A stretch of 64,000 nt of DNA from NCBI GenBank assembly GCA_023251455.1, contig JAHEYT010000021.1:146535-210534 (forward strand), in the 5' to 3' direction. The notes under the pieces are model-generated. The model was not told where the DNA came from and made no database searches. It saw only the letters and a program-made list of their open reading frames with translations. A program made the translations under genes and the position numbers. Positions 8,841 to 19,962 of this stretch are shown in pieces (within the stretch, counting starts at the first letter, position 1; the number at the start of each line of letters is the position of its first letter). This stretch comes from Bacteroidota bacterium (lineage in GTDB: Bacteria > Bacteroidota > Bacteroidia > Bacteroidales > Prolixibacteraceae).

Positions 8841-10535
8841 ATGATAAAAAATCTTCAACGTATTGCTTTGCTGTTGCTTTTGGCAGTTGCCTGGGGCATA
8901 CCTGTTTCATACGGATGCACCAACTTTTTAATTACAAAAGGAGCCTCGGTTGATGGCTCGACCATGATTACGTATGCCGCTGATTCGCATACTTTATATG
9001 GTGAGTTGTATTATCAGCCGGCCCAGGACTTCCCTGCTGGTGCCCTGCGTGACATTTACGAATGGGATACCGGTAAATTTCTAGGACGTATACCACAAGT
9101 TCCACATACCTACAGCGTAGTTGGAAACATGAATGAATTTCAGGTGGCCATTGGCGAAACAACTTATGGTGGCCGTGAGGAATTAGGCAAACAATCGGGT
9201 GCAATAATGGATTACGGCAGCCTGATTTATGTAGCTCTCCAGCGTGCCAAAACAGCCCGCGAAGCTATTGAAGTGATGGCTGATCTCGTTGAAAAATACG
9301 GATATGCCAGCTCCGGCGAATCATTCTCGGTTTCAGATCCCAATGAAGTATGGATTTTTGAAATGATTGGAAAAGGCGAAGGCGAAAAAGGCGCTGTTTG
9401 GGTCGCTCAACGTATCCCTGACGGGTACATCAGCGGTCATGCCAATCAGGCCAGAATTACGACTTTCCCAATGAACGATGAAGCAAATTGCCTTTTTGCT
9501 AAAGACGTTATTTCGTTTGCCCGCGAAAAAGGATGGTTTGATGGTAAAAATACTGAATTCAGCTTTTCTGACATATATGCTCCTGTTGATTTCAGCGGAG
9601 CCCGTTTCAGCGATGCCCGCGTTTTTGCAGGTTTCAACAAAGTGTACTCCGGTATGAAACAATACGAAGAGTACGCGCTAGGCATTGTAAAACACGCCGG
9701 AGAAAATAAATTTCCATCGAACCGAATGCCATTGTGGGTAAAACCTGATAAAAAAGTTAGCGTTCAGGATGTGATGGGCATGATGCGCGACCATTACGAA
9801 GGAACTGCATTGGATATGACCAAAGACGTTGGCGCAGGGCCATTCAAACTTCCATACCGCTGGAGACCATTGACCTTTAAAGTTGATTCGGCCGACTACG
9901 TGAACGAACGTGCTATTTCTACTCAGCAAACCGGGTTTTCGTTTGTAACCCAGTCTCGCTCATGGTTACCTAATCCGATTGGCGGAATACTGTGGTTTGG
10001 TGTTGACGATGCCTACAGCACCTGTTATGCTCCGATGTATTGCGGGATTACTGAAATTCCGGAATGTTTTAAAGTTGGAAACGGCGATATGCTTACTTTT
10101 TCTGAAACATCTGCCTTTTGGACATTTAACGTAGTTTCGAACTTTACTTATCTGCGTTATGACGCCATGATTCCGGATGTATTGAAAGTTCAGGAAAGTC
10201 TGGAAGACAAATTCGTAGCCTATACCCCGAGCGTTGACATGGCTGCCCAAAGCCTTTGGAATTCAGGAAAGAAAAGCGAAACACTTCAGTTCCTGACCGA
10301 TTATTCGGTCAGTCAGGCCAATGGAATGACCAACGAATGGAAAAAATTATCGCAATACTTGATCGTGAAATTTATCGATGGTAATATTAAAAAGGAAAAA
10401 GACGGTGCTTTTGAACGGACTGAAACAGGAATGCCACCAAGCCCAAACCAGCCAGGGTATCCAGACTGGTGGAAGAAGGTAATTGTTGACGGCACCGGCG
10501 ATCATTTAAAAATGATTGGTGCACCAAGCCACTAA
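8841..10535 (+). CDS. C69 family dipeptidase, secreted
   Basis: A 564-residue peptidase of the PepD/C69 family (Ntn-hydrolase fold). The signal peptide (MIKNLQRIALLLLLAVAWGIPVSYG) ends just before Cys26 in GCTNFLITKGAS, the residue expected to become the N-terminal nucleophile after cleavage; DGSTMITYAADSH follows, as in the family. Other family marks are GETTYGGREEL, MDYGSLIYVALQRA and SDPNEVWIFE. It likely cleaves dipeptides in the periplasm. The reading frame is open further upstream to 8580, overlapping the DUF423 gene, but that extension has no family similarity and includes the promoter, so the ATG before the signal peptide was chosen. Confidence 0.92.
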   Translation: MIKNLQRIALLLLLAVAWGIPVSYGCTNFLITKGASVDGSTMITYAADSHTLYGELYYQPAQDFPAGALRDIYEWDTGKFLGRIPQVPHTYSVVGNMNEFQVAIGETTYGGREELGKQSGAIMDYGSLIYVALQRAKTAREAIEVMADLVEKYGYASSGESFSVSDPNEVWIFEMIGKGEGEKGAVWVAQRIPDGYISGHANQARITTFPMNDEANCLFAKDVISFAREKGWFDGKNTEFSFSDIYAPVDFSGARFSDARVFAGFNKVYSGMKQYEEYALGIVKHAGENKFPSNRMPLWVKPDKKVSVQDVMGMMRDHYEGTALDMTKDVGAGPFKLPYRWRPLTFKVDSADYVNERAISTQQTGFSFVTQSRSWLPNPIGGILWFGVDDAYSTCYAPMYCGITEIPECFKVGNGDMLTFSETSAFWTFNVVSNFTYLRYDAMIPDVLKVQESLEDKFVAYTPSVDMAAQSLWNSGKKSETLQFLTDYSVSQANGMTNEWKKLSQYLIVKFIDGNIKKEKDGAFERTETGMPPSPNQPGYPDWWKKVIVDGTGDHLKMIGAPSH

Positions 10536-10583
10536 AAAGTTATAAATTACGAGTTATAAGTTATGTGGTTTGAATTATTTTGT

Positions 10584-10591
10584 TACTTTTG
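10584..10591 (+). promoter_or_regulatory. Promoter -7 element of rplS
   Basis: TACTTTTG matches TAnnTTTG, 65 bases before the rplS ATG. A TTTG at 10569 is closer than the usual 19-21 base spacing. Confidence 0.45.
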
Positions 10592-10656
10592 CGCCACATT
10601 TCAGCAATCTCTTACTCATTGATTTGATGTAATATTGCCACTAAAAACATAAAAAG

Positions 10657-11007
10657 ATGGATTTAATTAAAGTTGCACAGAACGCGTTTGTTATTGAAGA
10701 AAAACAACAACCGCAATTTAAAGCAGGTGACACCATTACCGTTCATTACAAAATTAAGGAGGGTAACAAAGAGCGTGTACAGAATTTCCGTGGTGTTGTT
10801 ATTCAGGTAAAAGGAACAGGAATCACCAAAACTTTCACTGTTCGTAAAATGTCTGGAAACATTGGTGTTGAAAGAATTTTCCCACTTTTTTCACCTTTCA
10901 TCGACCTGATTGAAGTGAACAAAAAAGGTATTGTTCGCAGAGCTAAATTGTACTATTTACGTTCTCTTACAGGCAAAAAAGCCCGTATCAAAGAAAAACG
11001 TGTATAA
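10657..11007 (+). CDS. rplS: 50S ribosomal protein L19
   Basis: A 116-residue protein of normal L19 length. It sits at the 30S-50S interface. Family marks are [13 protein letters not shown], the QNFRGVVI strand, [22 protein letters not shown] and the basic C-terminus [17 protein letters not shown]. It is transcribed alone, with a promoter element upstream and a strong terminator after it. Confidence 0.98.
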   Translation: MDLIKVAQNAFVIEEKQQPQFKAGDTITVHYKIKEGNKERVQNFRGVVIQVKGTGITKTFTVRKMSGNIGVERIFPLFSPFIDLIEVNKKGIVRRAKLYYLRSLTGKKARIKEKRV

Positions 11008-11028
11008 GAAAAATATTTTCTTTTTGCG

Positions 11029-11062
11029 AAGAGGTTGGTTCGAAAGTTCCAACCTCTTTTTC
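11029..11062 (+). terminator. Intrinsic terminator of rplS
   Basis: Arms AAGAGGTTGG (11029-11038) and CCAACCTCTT (11049-11058) with a ten-base loop and a following T run. Confidence 0.85.
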
Positions 11063-11360
11063 GTTTCAATACGTTCCCTATAAATAATTTGAATACTTCA
11101 CGTTGCGCTGATCATAAAAAGGAGAATTTTGCATTAGACCCTTTGGGGTCTCAAACCCGACTATCTCTTGCTTTTCAATCCGTTATTTTCATCAAACTAC
11201 ATCCCTCCTTCAGCGAAATAATTTAGCGCACCGACAATGTCATAAAAGATCAAATGAACTCTGGGATAGTTCAGCACCAAAAATATCAGCTTCACCATAT
11301 TTCATCTGAAATGTGATCATCCATTCAATAGTTTTGACGGGAATTATAACGATGAATTAA

Positions 11361-11974
11361 ATGAAAAAGGTCAAAACTATTTGCGCAATAATTTTGCTTT
11401 CCCTTTTTTCGGGGATTATGGCAAAAGCACAACCCATACCGGCAGAATTGATGTTGGGGAATAAGTATGGAACATTAAAAATGATTGTAAGTAAAAATTT
11501 CTCCCAAACATCTAAGTTCGGTATTTTCCATATCAATATTCTCCAGTTTGATTACCTCCACAACGTCGATAATGGTTTAATGCTTCAGGATTTATTGTTT
11601 TTCGAACCAATTAAAAATTTCAGGATTACAGGTGGTGGACTTTTCTCTGACAAAGCTGGTTTTCTACCTACTGCCAGCACCTTAAATTTTGCTAATGGCG
11701 TAAGGGGCAATATGTCGGCAAATAACATGCGCGACGGTTCTGACTCTCCTATTGGTGGTACTGGTGGAAACAGCAAAGTAAGCGGGAATAAAGACCTGGC
11801 TTTGACAACGGATTATATAGTTGTTGCACCTGGCTGTCTGAGACGGAAAGCATGGTGCCGATGAAGGTGCGGAAGAATTCATTACCTGGATCGGAAATGT
11901 CACCGGGTTCGCAAAAGTAATTCCAACGCGAAGAAATGGATTAATTGATTCCGCTCAAAGCAAATTAGCTTGAG
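11361..11974 (+). pseudogene. Mosaic gene remnant: outer-membrane-type fragment joined to alpha/beta-hydrolase-like fragment
   Basis: The 167-residue open frame (11361-11864) starts with a good signal peptide (MKKVKTICAIILLSLFSGIMAKA) and a stretch containing NGLMLQDLLFFEPIKNF and ITGGGLFSDKAGFLPTA that looks like the start of a Bacteroidota secreted or barrel protein. From about residue 107 it changes character: NFANGVRGNMSANNMRDGSD, GGTGGNSK and DYIVVAPGC resemble the N-terminal region of tannase/feruloyl-esterase-like alpha/beta hydrolases. It then stops. A further open stretch in another frame (11845-11974; KHGADEGAEEFITWIG) ends in a stop and belongs to nothing I recognise. I read this as fused leftovers of two or three genes; the family names of the pieces are low-confidence inference. 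Confidence 0.5.
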
Positions 11975-12272
11975 CAGAAATATTGAGAAATTGTCTTTTT
12001 AACATCAATTCAAGAAAAAGAAGTTAAAATTTTGAAAATAGGAGTTTTAGTTAGGATCGGAGTTTAATTTTTAGTTATGGAAGGAGATCGGGTTCGATCT
12101 CCTTCTCTTTAATATCCACTCATCAAACCTTGCCACCTAGATTAAAACTGGGATGTTTAGCGGATAAACACCAGTTGCACCCCTTCATTTTCCTAATCGA
12201 TCCTTTTGAAAACATAAACTCAACATTTTCATTTTGGTCATCCCAAAAAACGAATGAGGTAACAATTATACA
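11865..12272. other. Gene-free stretch with degraded coding remnants
   Basis: The first 110 bases still read as protein in a shifted frame (see the mosaic remnant). A hairpin with ten-base arms AAGGAGATCG (12081-12090) and CGATCTCCTT (12095-12104), followed by CTCTTT, may be the terminator of the vanished gene. The rest shows no coding signal, repeat or promoter that I can support. Confidence 0.5.
12080..12110 (+). terminator. Probable terminator hairpin in the decayed region
   Basis: Perfect ten-base arms AAGGAGATCG and CGATCTCCTT with a GGTT loop, followed by a weak T-rich tract. It precedes the fructokinase pseudogene. Confidence 0.55.
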
Positions 12273-13159
12273 ATGCAGGTTTTGTTCAATGGCGAGATCC
12301 TTTGGGATACTCTCTCTTCTTCTTCTAAACCGGGTGGCGCCTCAATGAATGAGGCTTTGCAACTGAATAATATTGGACCAACCGTGGCCATCGCCAGTAA
12401 AATTGGCAATGACGACCGTGGTCAAAAATTAGTTGATTTCCTTCAAAGTTCTGGTCTGAATACCGATTTAATTCAGGGTGACGAATATCTGCCGACATGC
12501 GAAGTCCTGGTTCACCTCGACCAAAACAACAATGCCACCTTCGAAATATGCGAACATGTGGCTTGGGACAACCTTACTTTAACTGATTTGCTGATGAAAA
12601 AAGCCAAAGAATCAGGACTTATTTTCTAGGGAACACTGGCATCACGCAATCCTGAATTAAGAAACACAATTTTAAATCTACCTGAAAATAAAATAGTTAA
12701 ACTTTTGATATTAACCTTCGTATAAATTCTTATACCCGTGAGATTGTGGAGATGCTTCTGTTAAAGTCGGACATTGTTAAGTTGAATGATGACGAACTGG
12801 TCGCTATTGCAATGTTGCATAATAAACAGGAGCTCGATGAAAAAAGTATGGCAACCTGGTTTGCCGGTGAATACAATTCAGAAATGATTTGTGTAACCAA
12901 TGGCGAAAAAGGCGCATTACTTTATTCAGCCGGTAAGTTTTATGAACACCCGGGGTTCAAAGTTAATGCAGTTGACACTGTTTAAGCCGGATATACTCTT
13001 CTGGCTATTCTTATTGCCGCAATTTTTAAAGGTAAATCCTATTCTGATGCATTTATTAATTCTTATGCTAACGGAGCTTTTGTTGCCACAAAAGTCGTAG
13101 CGACTCCTGAGTACGATATGAATCAGATTAATCAAATATTACATACTAATTCACAATAA
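12273..13159 (+). pseudogene. Fructokinase (PfkB/ribokinase family) pseudogene
   Basis: Three frame pieces together read as one PfkB sugar kinase: FNGEILWDTL and KPGGASMNEALQL (substrate site), IASKIGNDDRGQ, LVHLDQNNNATFEI, then SDIVKLNDDEL, MICVTNGEKGALL and the C-terminal FKGKSYSDAF and GAFVATKV. It is broken by an in-frame TAG at 12627, a one-base deletion in the T run near 12703-12706, and a TAA at 12983. The last lesion destroys the GAGD motif: it now reads stop-A-G-Y, so the catalytic aspartate is also lost. GGAPMN has drifted to GGASMN. An active enzyme would have phosphorylated cytoplasmic fructose. Loss of the aspartate argues against mere sequencing error. Confidence 0.88.
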
Positions 13160-13270
13160 TGATGCACCAAATCATTATAAAGCTGATTTATGCATTAAAA
13201 ATCAGCCTAAAAATGATGAGCCTCTTTACACTAAATTATTCATTAATTATTAATTTAAAATGAAGAACTT

Positions 13271-16200
13271 ATGAAAATCAATTGGCTAAAAGACTTTCCT
13301 GACAGGAAAGTTGGCAAAAAAATCGGGCAAATAACCCGTCTTGTGATTATTAATTTATTGGGGTTAACCATGTTGGCTTCGGCTGGCAACAGTTCCCCTG
13401 TCTCGACCAGAAGCATATCCAACGCAGAAAATGCAACGGCTATGCAGCAGAAAGAACGTCCGGTAAGTGGTATTGTGAATGACAACACAGGAGAACCACT
13501 GCCTGGAGTTACCGTTTTGGTAAAAGGAACTACAATTGGTCAGATCACTGACTCTGACGGGAAATTTAGTCTTGAAGTTCCAGGCGACGATGCGGTACTT
13601 GTATTTTCTTTTGTTGGAATGAAGACTCAGGAAATTCCCGTTTCCGGAAAAACTACCTTTAAAGTAGTTATGGAAGAAGAAACAATTGGTATTGAAGAAG
13701 TTGTTGCTGTTGGATACGGTGTTCAACGCAAAACGGATTTGACCGGTGCAACAAACCGTTTGTCTGAAAAGGATATGAATAAATCACTGGCAACGTCGCC
13801 TGTTGAAATGATGCAAGGCCGAATTGCAGGTGTAAACATTACCCAGAACAACGGTGAACCAGGCGGTGGAATGACTGTTCGTGTCCGTGGATCGAGTTCT
13901 ATTCGTTCAGGACAGGAACCTCTTTATGTTGTTGACGGTATTCCGCTTGATAACTCAAATCTTACTCCTACAGGAGGTACTGCTGCAGGTTACGGAAGTG
14001 GTGGTAGCAAAAACCCATTGAGTTTCATTAATCCTGAAGACATTGAATCAATTGACATTTTAAAAGATGCTTCGTCGACTGCCATTTACGGTGCTCGTGG
14101 GGCCAATGGTGTTGTGCTTGTAACCACTAAGAAAGGGAAGAAAGGCGAAAGCACCATAACGTTCGATTCATATTTTGGTACTTCAACCATCCGCGAGAAA
14201 ATGGATATTTTAACTCCTGATCAGTTCCGGTCGTATACCAGAGCAGATGGCACAAAGTTACTCGATAAAGGCGCAAGCATAAATTGGCAAGATGAAATCT
14301 TTAGGACAGCCCTCACCAACAATCAGGCTTTAGGTTTAAGTGGAGGAAGCGAGAAATCAACCTATCACCTTTCGCTTGGGTATTTAGATCAACAAGGTAT
14401 TGTTCATAATTCAGGCATAAAAAAATTAAATGGAAGCATAAAACTGACACAAAAAGCCTTTAGCGACAAGTTGTTGTTGAATGCTAGTTTGTTGGCCTCG
14501 CAACAGGAAGACAGTCGTATGCCTATTTCGGAAGCCAGCGGATCCGGGTACGAAGGTGACTTGATCATTACAGCCCTTAAATCGAATCCAACGTTTCCGA
14601 TTTTTAATGCAGATGGAACCTATTATCAACATACTACCGACCAACGAAATCCTGTAGCAATGATGAACCTTGTTGATGATAAGGTGAATACGATTCGCGT
14701 GGTGGCCAACATGTCGGCTGAATACGAAATTATTAAAGGACTGAAATATAAATTGAATGTAGGTTTGGATCGGACGAATGCTGAACGCCGTGTAAATCAG
14801 GATCAGCAATTGAGTTATTTGTCGAACAAAGGGGAAGCCTACATCAATGGTATTATCGCCAATAACAAGCTGATTGAAAACTACATTACCTATGCAACCA
14901 AAATAGGTATAGAACATTCATTTAATTTCCTGTTAGGCCATTCTTACCAGAATTTCAATGGAACCACAAATAATTCAAACATTAAGGGTTTTATCGTACA
15001 GGGAATAAAATATACGGATAACTTAAGTTATGGCATTTCTTCGACTGCGGTGGTCACATCAACAGCTTACGAACGCGAGCTACAATCATTCTTCGGACGT
15101 GTAAATTACTCTTTTAGAGAAAGATACTTACTGACATTTACGATGCGTCGCGATGGATCATCCAAATTTGGAGCCAACAATAAATATGGTAATTTCCCTT
15201 CAGCAGCTTTCGCATGGCGAATTATGGAAGAAGACTTTATGAAAAACGTTGATCTGTTCAGTAATTTAAAATTTCGTTTAGGTTGGGGCTTAACCGGGAA
15301 CCAGGAAATTCCCGATAAAGTTTCGTTGATGTCGGTAGGTACGGCAAACAATGCGAACTTCTATTCGAATGGTGTACTCATACCTGGTATTACCTTCAAC
15401 AGAACTCCAAATCCTGACATTAAATGGGAAACAACCGAGCAGATTAATGTTGGATTAGATTTTGGTTTTCTGAAAGATCGCTTGACTGGTACATTTGATT
15501 TATTTAGCAAAAAAACAACCGACGTATTACTTCAGATTTCATCAAAAGATCCGGCTCCAACTTCAACACAGTGGCAGAATGTTCCTGGATTAGAAATCGT
15601 GAATAACGGGGTTGAACTTGGTTTAACAGGCATTATAATCGACAAGTCAGGATTAAGATGGGATGCAACTTTTAATGTAGCCCAGATTAAAAATAAAGTA
15701 AAAGGTTTGGGAACATCCATTATAACTGGGGCAGCCTCAGGTCAGGGATTGTCTGGAACCTACGTTCAACTGATTGCCAATGATCAGCCTATCGGTTCAT
15801 TTTATGGAATGGTATTCGAAGGTTTTGATTCAAATGGAATTGGCATTTATAAAAAAGATGCCAGCGGAAATGTTGTGAAAGAATTTTTAGGTTCGGCACT
15901 GCCTAAAATTACGTATAGTATAAGTTCATCGTTGAAGCTTAAAAATTTCGATGCCAGCATATTCTGGTACGGAACCCAGGGCAACAAGGTGTACAACAAC
16001 ACAGCCAATGCATTATTTGTGAAAGGTACTCTGGACAAATCGAGTAACGTGAGATCAGACATTGCCACATCTTCTGAAAGTGCTTCCAATTCAAATGCAT
16101 TTTCATCACGGTTTATCGAGGATGGTTCATTCCTCCGGTTAGCGAACTTAACATTGGGTTACACCTTCAATACCAAATCAGTAAAATGGTTGAGTAAACT

Positions 16201-16369
16201 AAGAGTATATGCTACCGGCAATAATTTACTCCTGATCACTAAATACAAAGGTTTTGATCCTGAAGTTAATTCAGACGCTAATAATAATAATGTACCATCA
16301 TTGGGCGTTGATTACTCTTCATTCCCAAAATCCCGGACATTTACGTTCGGTGTTAACCTTCAATTTTAA
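13271..16369 (+). CDS. SusC-family TonB-dependent outer-membrane transporter, fructan-locus type
   Basis: A 1032-residue intact SusC homologue. Order: N-terminal hydrophobic signal segment (about 18-38), carboxypeptidase-like regulatory domain (about 63-145, with SGIVNDNTGEPLPGVTVLVK), TonB-box-like and plug domain (about 148-280, with DASSTAIYGARGANGVVLVTTKKGK), then the 22-strand barrel ending in a terminal phenylalanine (FGVNLQF). It lacks the STN signalling domain, so it is not expected to signal through an anti-sigma factor. It pairs with the SusD homologue starting 19 bases after it. The flanking fructokinase and GH32 remnants suggest it once imported fructan oligosaccharides. Confidence 0.95.
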   Translation: MKINWLKDFPDRKVGKKIGQITRLVIINLLGLTMLASAGNSSPVSTRSISNAENATAMQQKERPVSGIVNDNTGEPLPGVTVLVKGTTIGQITDSDGKFSLEVPGDDAVLVFSFVGMKTQEIPVSGKTTFKVVMEEETIGIEEVVAVGYGVQRKTDLTGATNRLSEKDMNKSLATSPVEMMQGRIAGVNITQNNGEPGGGMTVRVRGSSSIRSGQEPLYVVDGIPLDNSNLTPTGGTAAGYGSGGSKNPLSFINPEDIESIDILKDASSTAIYGARGANGVVLVTTKKGKKGESTITFDSYFGTSTIREKMDILTPDQFRSYTRADGTKLLDKGASINWQDEIFRTALTNNQALGLSGGSEKSTYHLSLGYLDQQGIVHNSGIKKLNGSIKLTQKAFSDKLLLNASLLASQQEDSRMPISEASGSGYEGDLIITALKSNPTFPIFNADGTYYQHTTDQRNPVAMMNLVDDKVNTIRVVANMSAEYEIIKGLKYKLNVGLDRTNAERRVNQDQQLSYLSNKGEAYINGIIANNKLIENYITYATKIGIEHSFNFLLGHSYQNFNGTTNNSNIKGFIVQGIKYTDNLSYGISSTAVVTSTAYERELQSFFGRVNYSFRERYLLTFTMRRDGSSKFGANNKYGNFPSAAFAWRIMEEDFMKNVDLFSNLKFRLGWGLTGNQEIPDKVSLMSVGTANNANFYSNGVLIPGITFNRTPNPDIKWETTEQINVGLDFGFLKDRLTGTFDLFSKKTTDVLLQISSKDPAPTSTQWQNVPGLEIVNNGVELGLTGIIIDKSGLRWDATFNVAQIKNKVKGLGTSIITGAASGQGLSGTYVQLIANDQPIGSFYGMVFEGFDSNGIGIYKKDASGNVVKEFLGSALPKITYSISSSLKLKNFDASIFWYGTQGNKVYNNTANALFVKGTLDKSSNVRSDIATSSESASNSNAFSSRFIEDGSFLRLANLTLGYTFNTKSVKWLSKLRVYATGNNLLLITKYKGFDPEVNSDANNNNVPSLGVDYSSFPKSRTFTFGVNLQF

Positions 16370-16388
16370 ATCTTAAATTCAGCATACA

Positions 16389-17933
16389 ATGAAACGAAAT
16401 AAATTCATTAAATACTGCACTTTAATTGCCTTTGCAGGGCTAATAGGATGTACCAATCTGGACGAAAAAGTGCTTGACGAACAACTTGGAACCAATCTGG
16501 TAAACGATCCAAACAACATGACAGCATTGATTAATGCACCTTATGCCAGTTTACGGCGTACAATTGAATGGTATGATTACTGGGCGCTGCAAGAAGTGTC
16601 GACTGACGAAGTAATTGTACCGACCCGTGGTACCGACTGGTACGATAATGGCGAATGGCAACAACTTCATCTACAAAGCTGGACTGCCGACCATATTCGT
16701 ATGAAGAACGTATGGGAAGCATTAAATCAAGGTGTTTCGCGTTCAAACATTGCCATTAATTATATTGGGAAATTTCCGGTAACTGCGACAACTACCCAAT
16801 ACATTAACGAGGCCAAATTTTTGAGAGCTTATTACATGTATTTACTGTGCGATTTATTCGGACAGGTACCTTTCCGTGAAGCCGAAGAAGTCGATTTCTC
16901 AAAGGCTCCCAATCTTCTTACCAGACAGGCCGCTGCCGATAAGATCATCACCGAGCTGACAGCAGCATTACCTAATCTGAAATCAAAAACAGAAGTTGGT
17001 TCTGATCATGTTACCAAGGGAGCTGCACAGGCCTTGCTTGCCAAAGTATATTTAAACTATGAAGTTTGGACGGGAACAAAGAAATATGCCGAGGCTGTTT
17101 CTGCATGTAACGACCTTATCAGCAACACCGATTATGCCGTGGCAACTGATTATTGGACCATGTTCCAAAAAGATGTAGCAGAACATCCTGAATTTATATT
17201 GCGCGTTCCGATGGACGATAGAGTTGAGATGGGAAGTGGTAGTGTATGGGTTAACTTTACATTACACTATAGTCAAATATTCGGAAATTTAACCAGCACT
17301 TGGAATGGTCCAAGTACGACTTCAACTTTCTTTGATACCTGGGATAAAGTAAATGATGCTCGTTATCAGGATAACCGGATTAAAGCTGAATGTGGCTTTA
17401 ATCAGGGATTTCTTGTCGGTCAGCAATATGGTCTTGACGGCACTGCGCTGAAGCAACGCAACGGATCTCCATTAATTTTTGTTCCGGAAATGAATTTAGA
17501 AAGTTCTCCAGAAAATGCAGGAATCCGCGTCATTAAATTCGCTCCAAACGCTGCTACAACTCACCAGTTCTCATCTCCTAACGATGTGCCGATCATGCGT
17601 ATTTCTGACATTTATCTGATTCGTGCCGAGGCCAAATTGAGAAATAACGATGCCGCAGGTGCGTTAGCCGACATCAATTACATCAGAAGTAAACGTAATG
17701 CGTCTGGTAAAACATTACCTGTCCTTACTTCTGTTACTTTAGCCGATGTTTTGAAAGAACGTGGTTATGAATTGTACTGGGAAGGCTTGCGCCGTCAAGA
17801 TTTGATCCGTTTTGGCAAATTCGGTGAAGCTTGGCAGGGCAAACCAGTAACTGCTGCAACAAAAGCCATTTATCCAATCCCTACCTCGGCTTTGGGTGCA
17901 AACAAAGACATTATACAAAATCCTGGATACTAA
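16389..17933 (+). CDS. SusD-family surface glycan-binding lipoprotein
   Basis: A 514-residue RagB/SusD protein. The signal peptide ends in a lipobox (FAGLIGC, Cys21), so it should be anchored at the outer-membrane surface. Helical TPR-like repeats, the AKFLRAYYMYLLCDLFGQVPF motif (about 138-158), RISDIYLIRAEAKLR and the C-terminal RGYELYWEGLRRQDLIRFGKF segment are typical. It forms the lid of the SusC partner encoded just upstream. Full length, unlike the broken genes on both sides of the pair. Confidence 0.95.
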   Translation: MKRNKFIKYCTLIAFAGLIGCTNLDEKVLDEQLGTNLVNDPNNMTALINAPYASLRRTIEWYDYWALQEVSTDEVIVPTRGTDWYDNGEWQQLHLQSWTADHIRMKNVWEALNQGVSRSNIAINYIGKFPVTATTTQYINEAKFLRAYYMYLLCDLFGQVPFREAEEVDFSKAPNLLTRQAAADKIITELTAALPNLKSKTEVGSDHVTKGAAQALLAKVYLNYEVWTGTKKYAEAVSACNDLISNTDYAVATDYWTMFQKDVAEHPEFILRVPMDDRVEMGSGSVWVNFTLHYSQIFGNLTSTWNGPSTTSTFFDTWDKVNDARYQDNRIKAECGFNQGFLVGQQYGLDGTALKQRNGSPLIFVPEMNLESSPENAGIRVIKFAPNAATTHQFSSPNDVPIMRISDIYLIRAEAKLRNNDAAGALADINYIRSKRNASGKTLPVLTSVTLADVLKERGYELYWEGLRRQDLIRFGKFGEAWQGKPVTAATKAIYPIPTSALGANKDIIQNPGY

Positions 17934-17938
17934 TTCTT

Positions 17939-17981
17939 TAAAAAATCAACAGCCGTTACGTAACTGTAGCGGCTGATTTTT
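17939..17981 (+). terminator. Terminator after the SusCD pair
   Basis: An imperfect hairpin with core arms AGCCG and CGGCT and flanking AATCA/GATT pairing, followed by TTTTT, lies just after the SusD stop codon. It would separate susCD from the GH32 remnant. Confidence 0.65.
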
Positions 17982-18269
17982 CATTAACCATAGATTAAAA
18001 ATTTCCGAACCTCAATTGGGTTTGGTTTTTGCGAAGAATGGCCGCTGCCCTTAAAGGGTGGCGGTTTCGCAAAAATTCATTTCCAGACATTACTTTAGAA
18101 CGAGCGATTCAAAACAAGCTCTTGGTTTCGCTAATACTTTCATGCAAAAAGTTGAAAGAAAACATCTGAATATTGGAGATCTAATAATTATACTTCGTTT
18201 GAATCAACAGATAAAGCGCTAACCTTGTAAACCCATCAGGCAAACGTACTAAAAATAAAGAACCTATTA
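17982..18269. other. Gap between SusD and the GH32 remnant, containing a palindrome
   Basis: No coding signal is visible. It contains a large stem-loop at 18026-18075 (listed separately) and an AT-rich stretch before the GH32 ATG at 18270. No clear TAnnTTTG box was found. Confidence 0.5.
18026..18075. repeat. Palindromic stem-loop element
   Basis: Outer arms TTTTTGCGAA (18026-18035) and TTCGCAAAAA (18066-18075) enclose a second paired segment, CCGCTGCCCTT against AAGGGTGGCGG with one mismatch. The length and two-part stem are REP-like. Only one copy of this sequence is visible in the window. Confidence 0.6.
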
Positions 18270-19849
<1,580 letters not shown>

Positions 19850-19962
19850 TTCCCCTTTATTCAAATAAAGCATCAATCTTTGATGGATATATCTAAATCA
19901 GAGAGTGAAAAATCTGTAAAAAGCAGTACTTTCGATTATTATTCACTAAAAATTAATTCGTA

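Noticed and set aside
11035..11226. 63-residue open frame after rplS
   Set aside because: It begins within the rplS terminator hairpin and has no recognisable features.
14426..14917. 163-residue open frame antisense to SusC
   Set aside because: It is a shadow of the susC reading frame; codon pattern and domains support only the plus strand.
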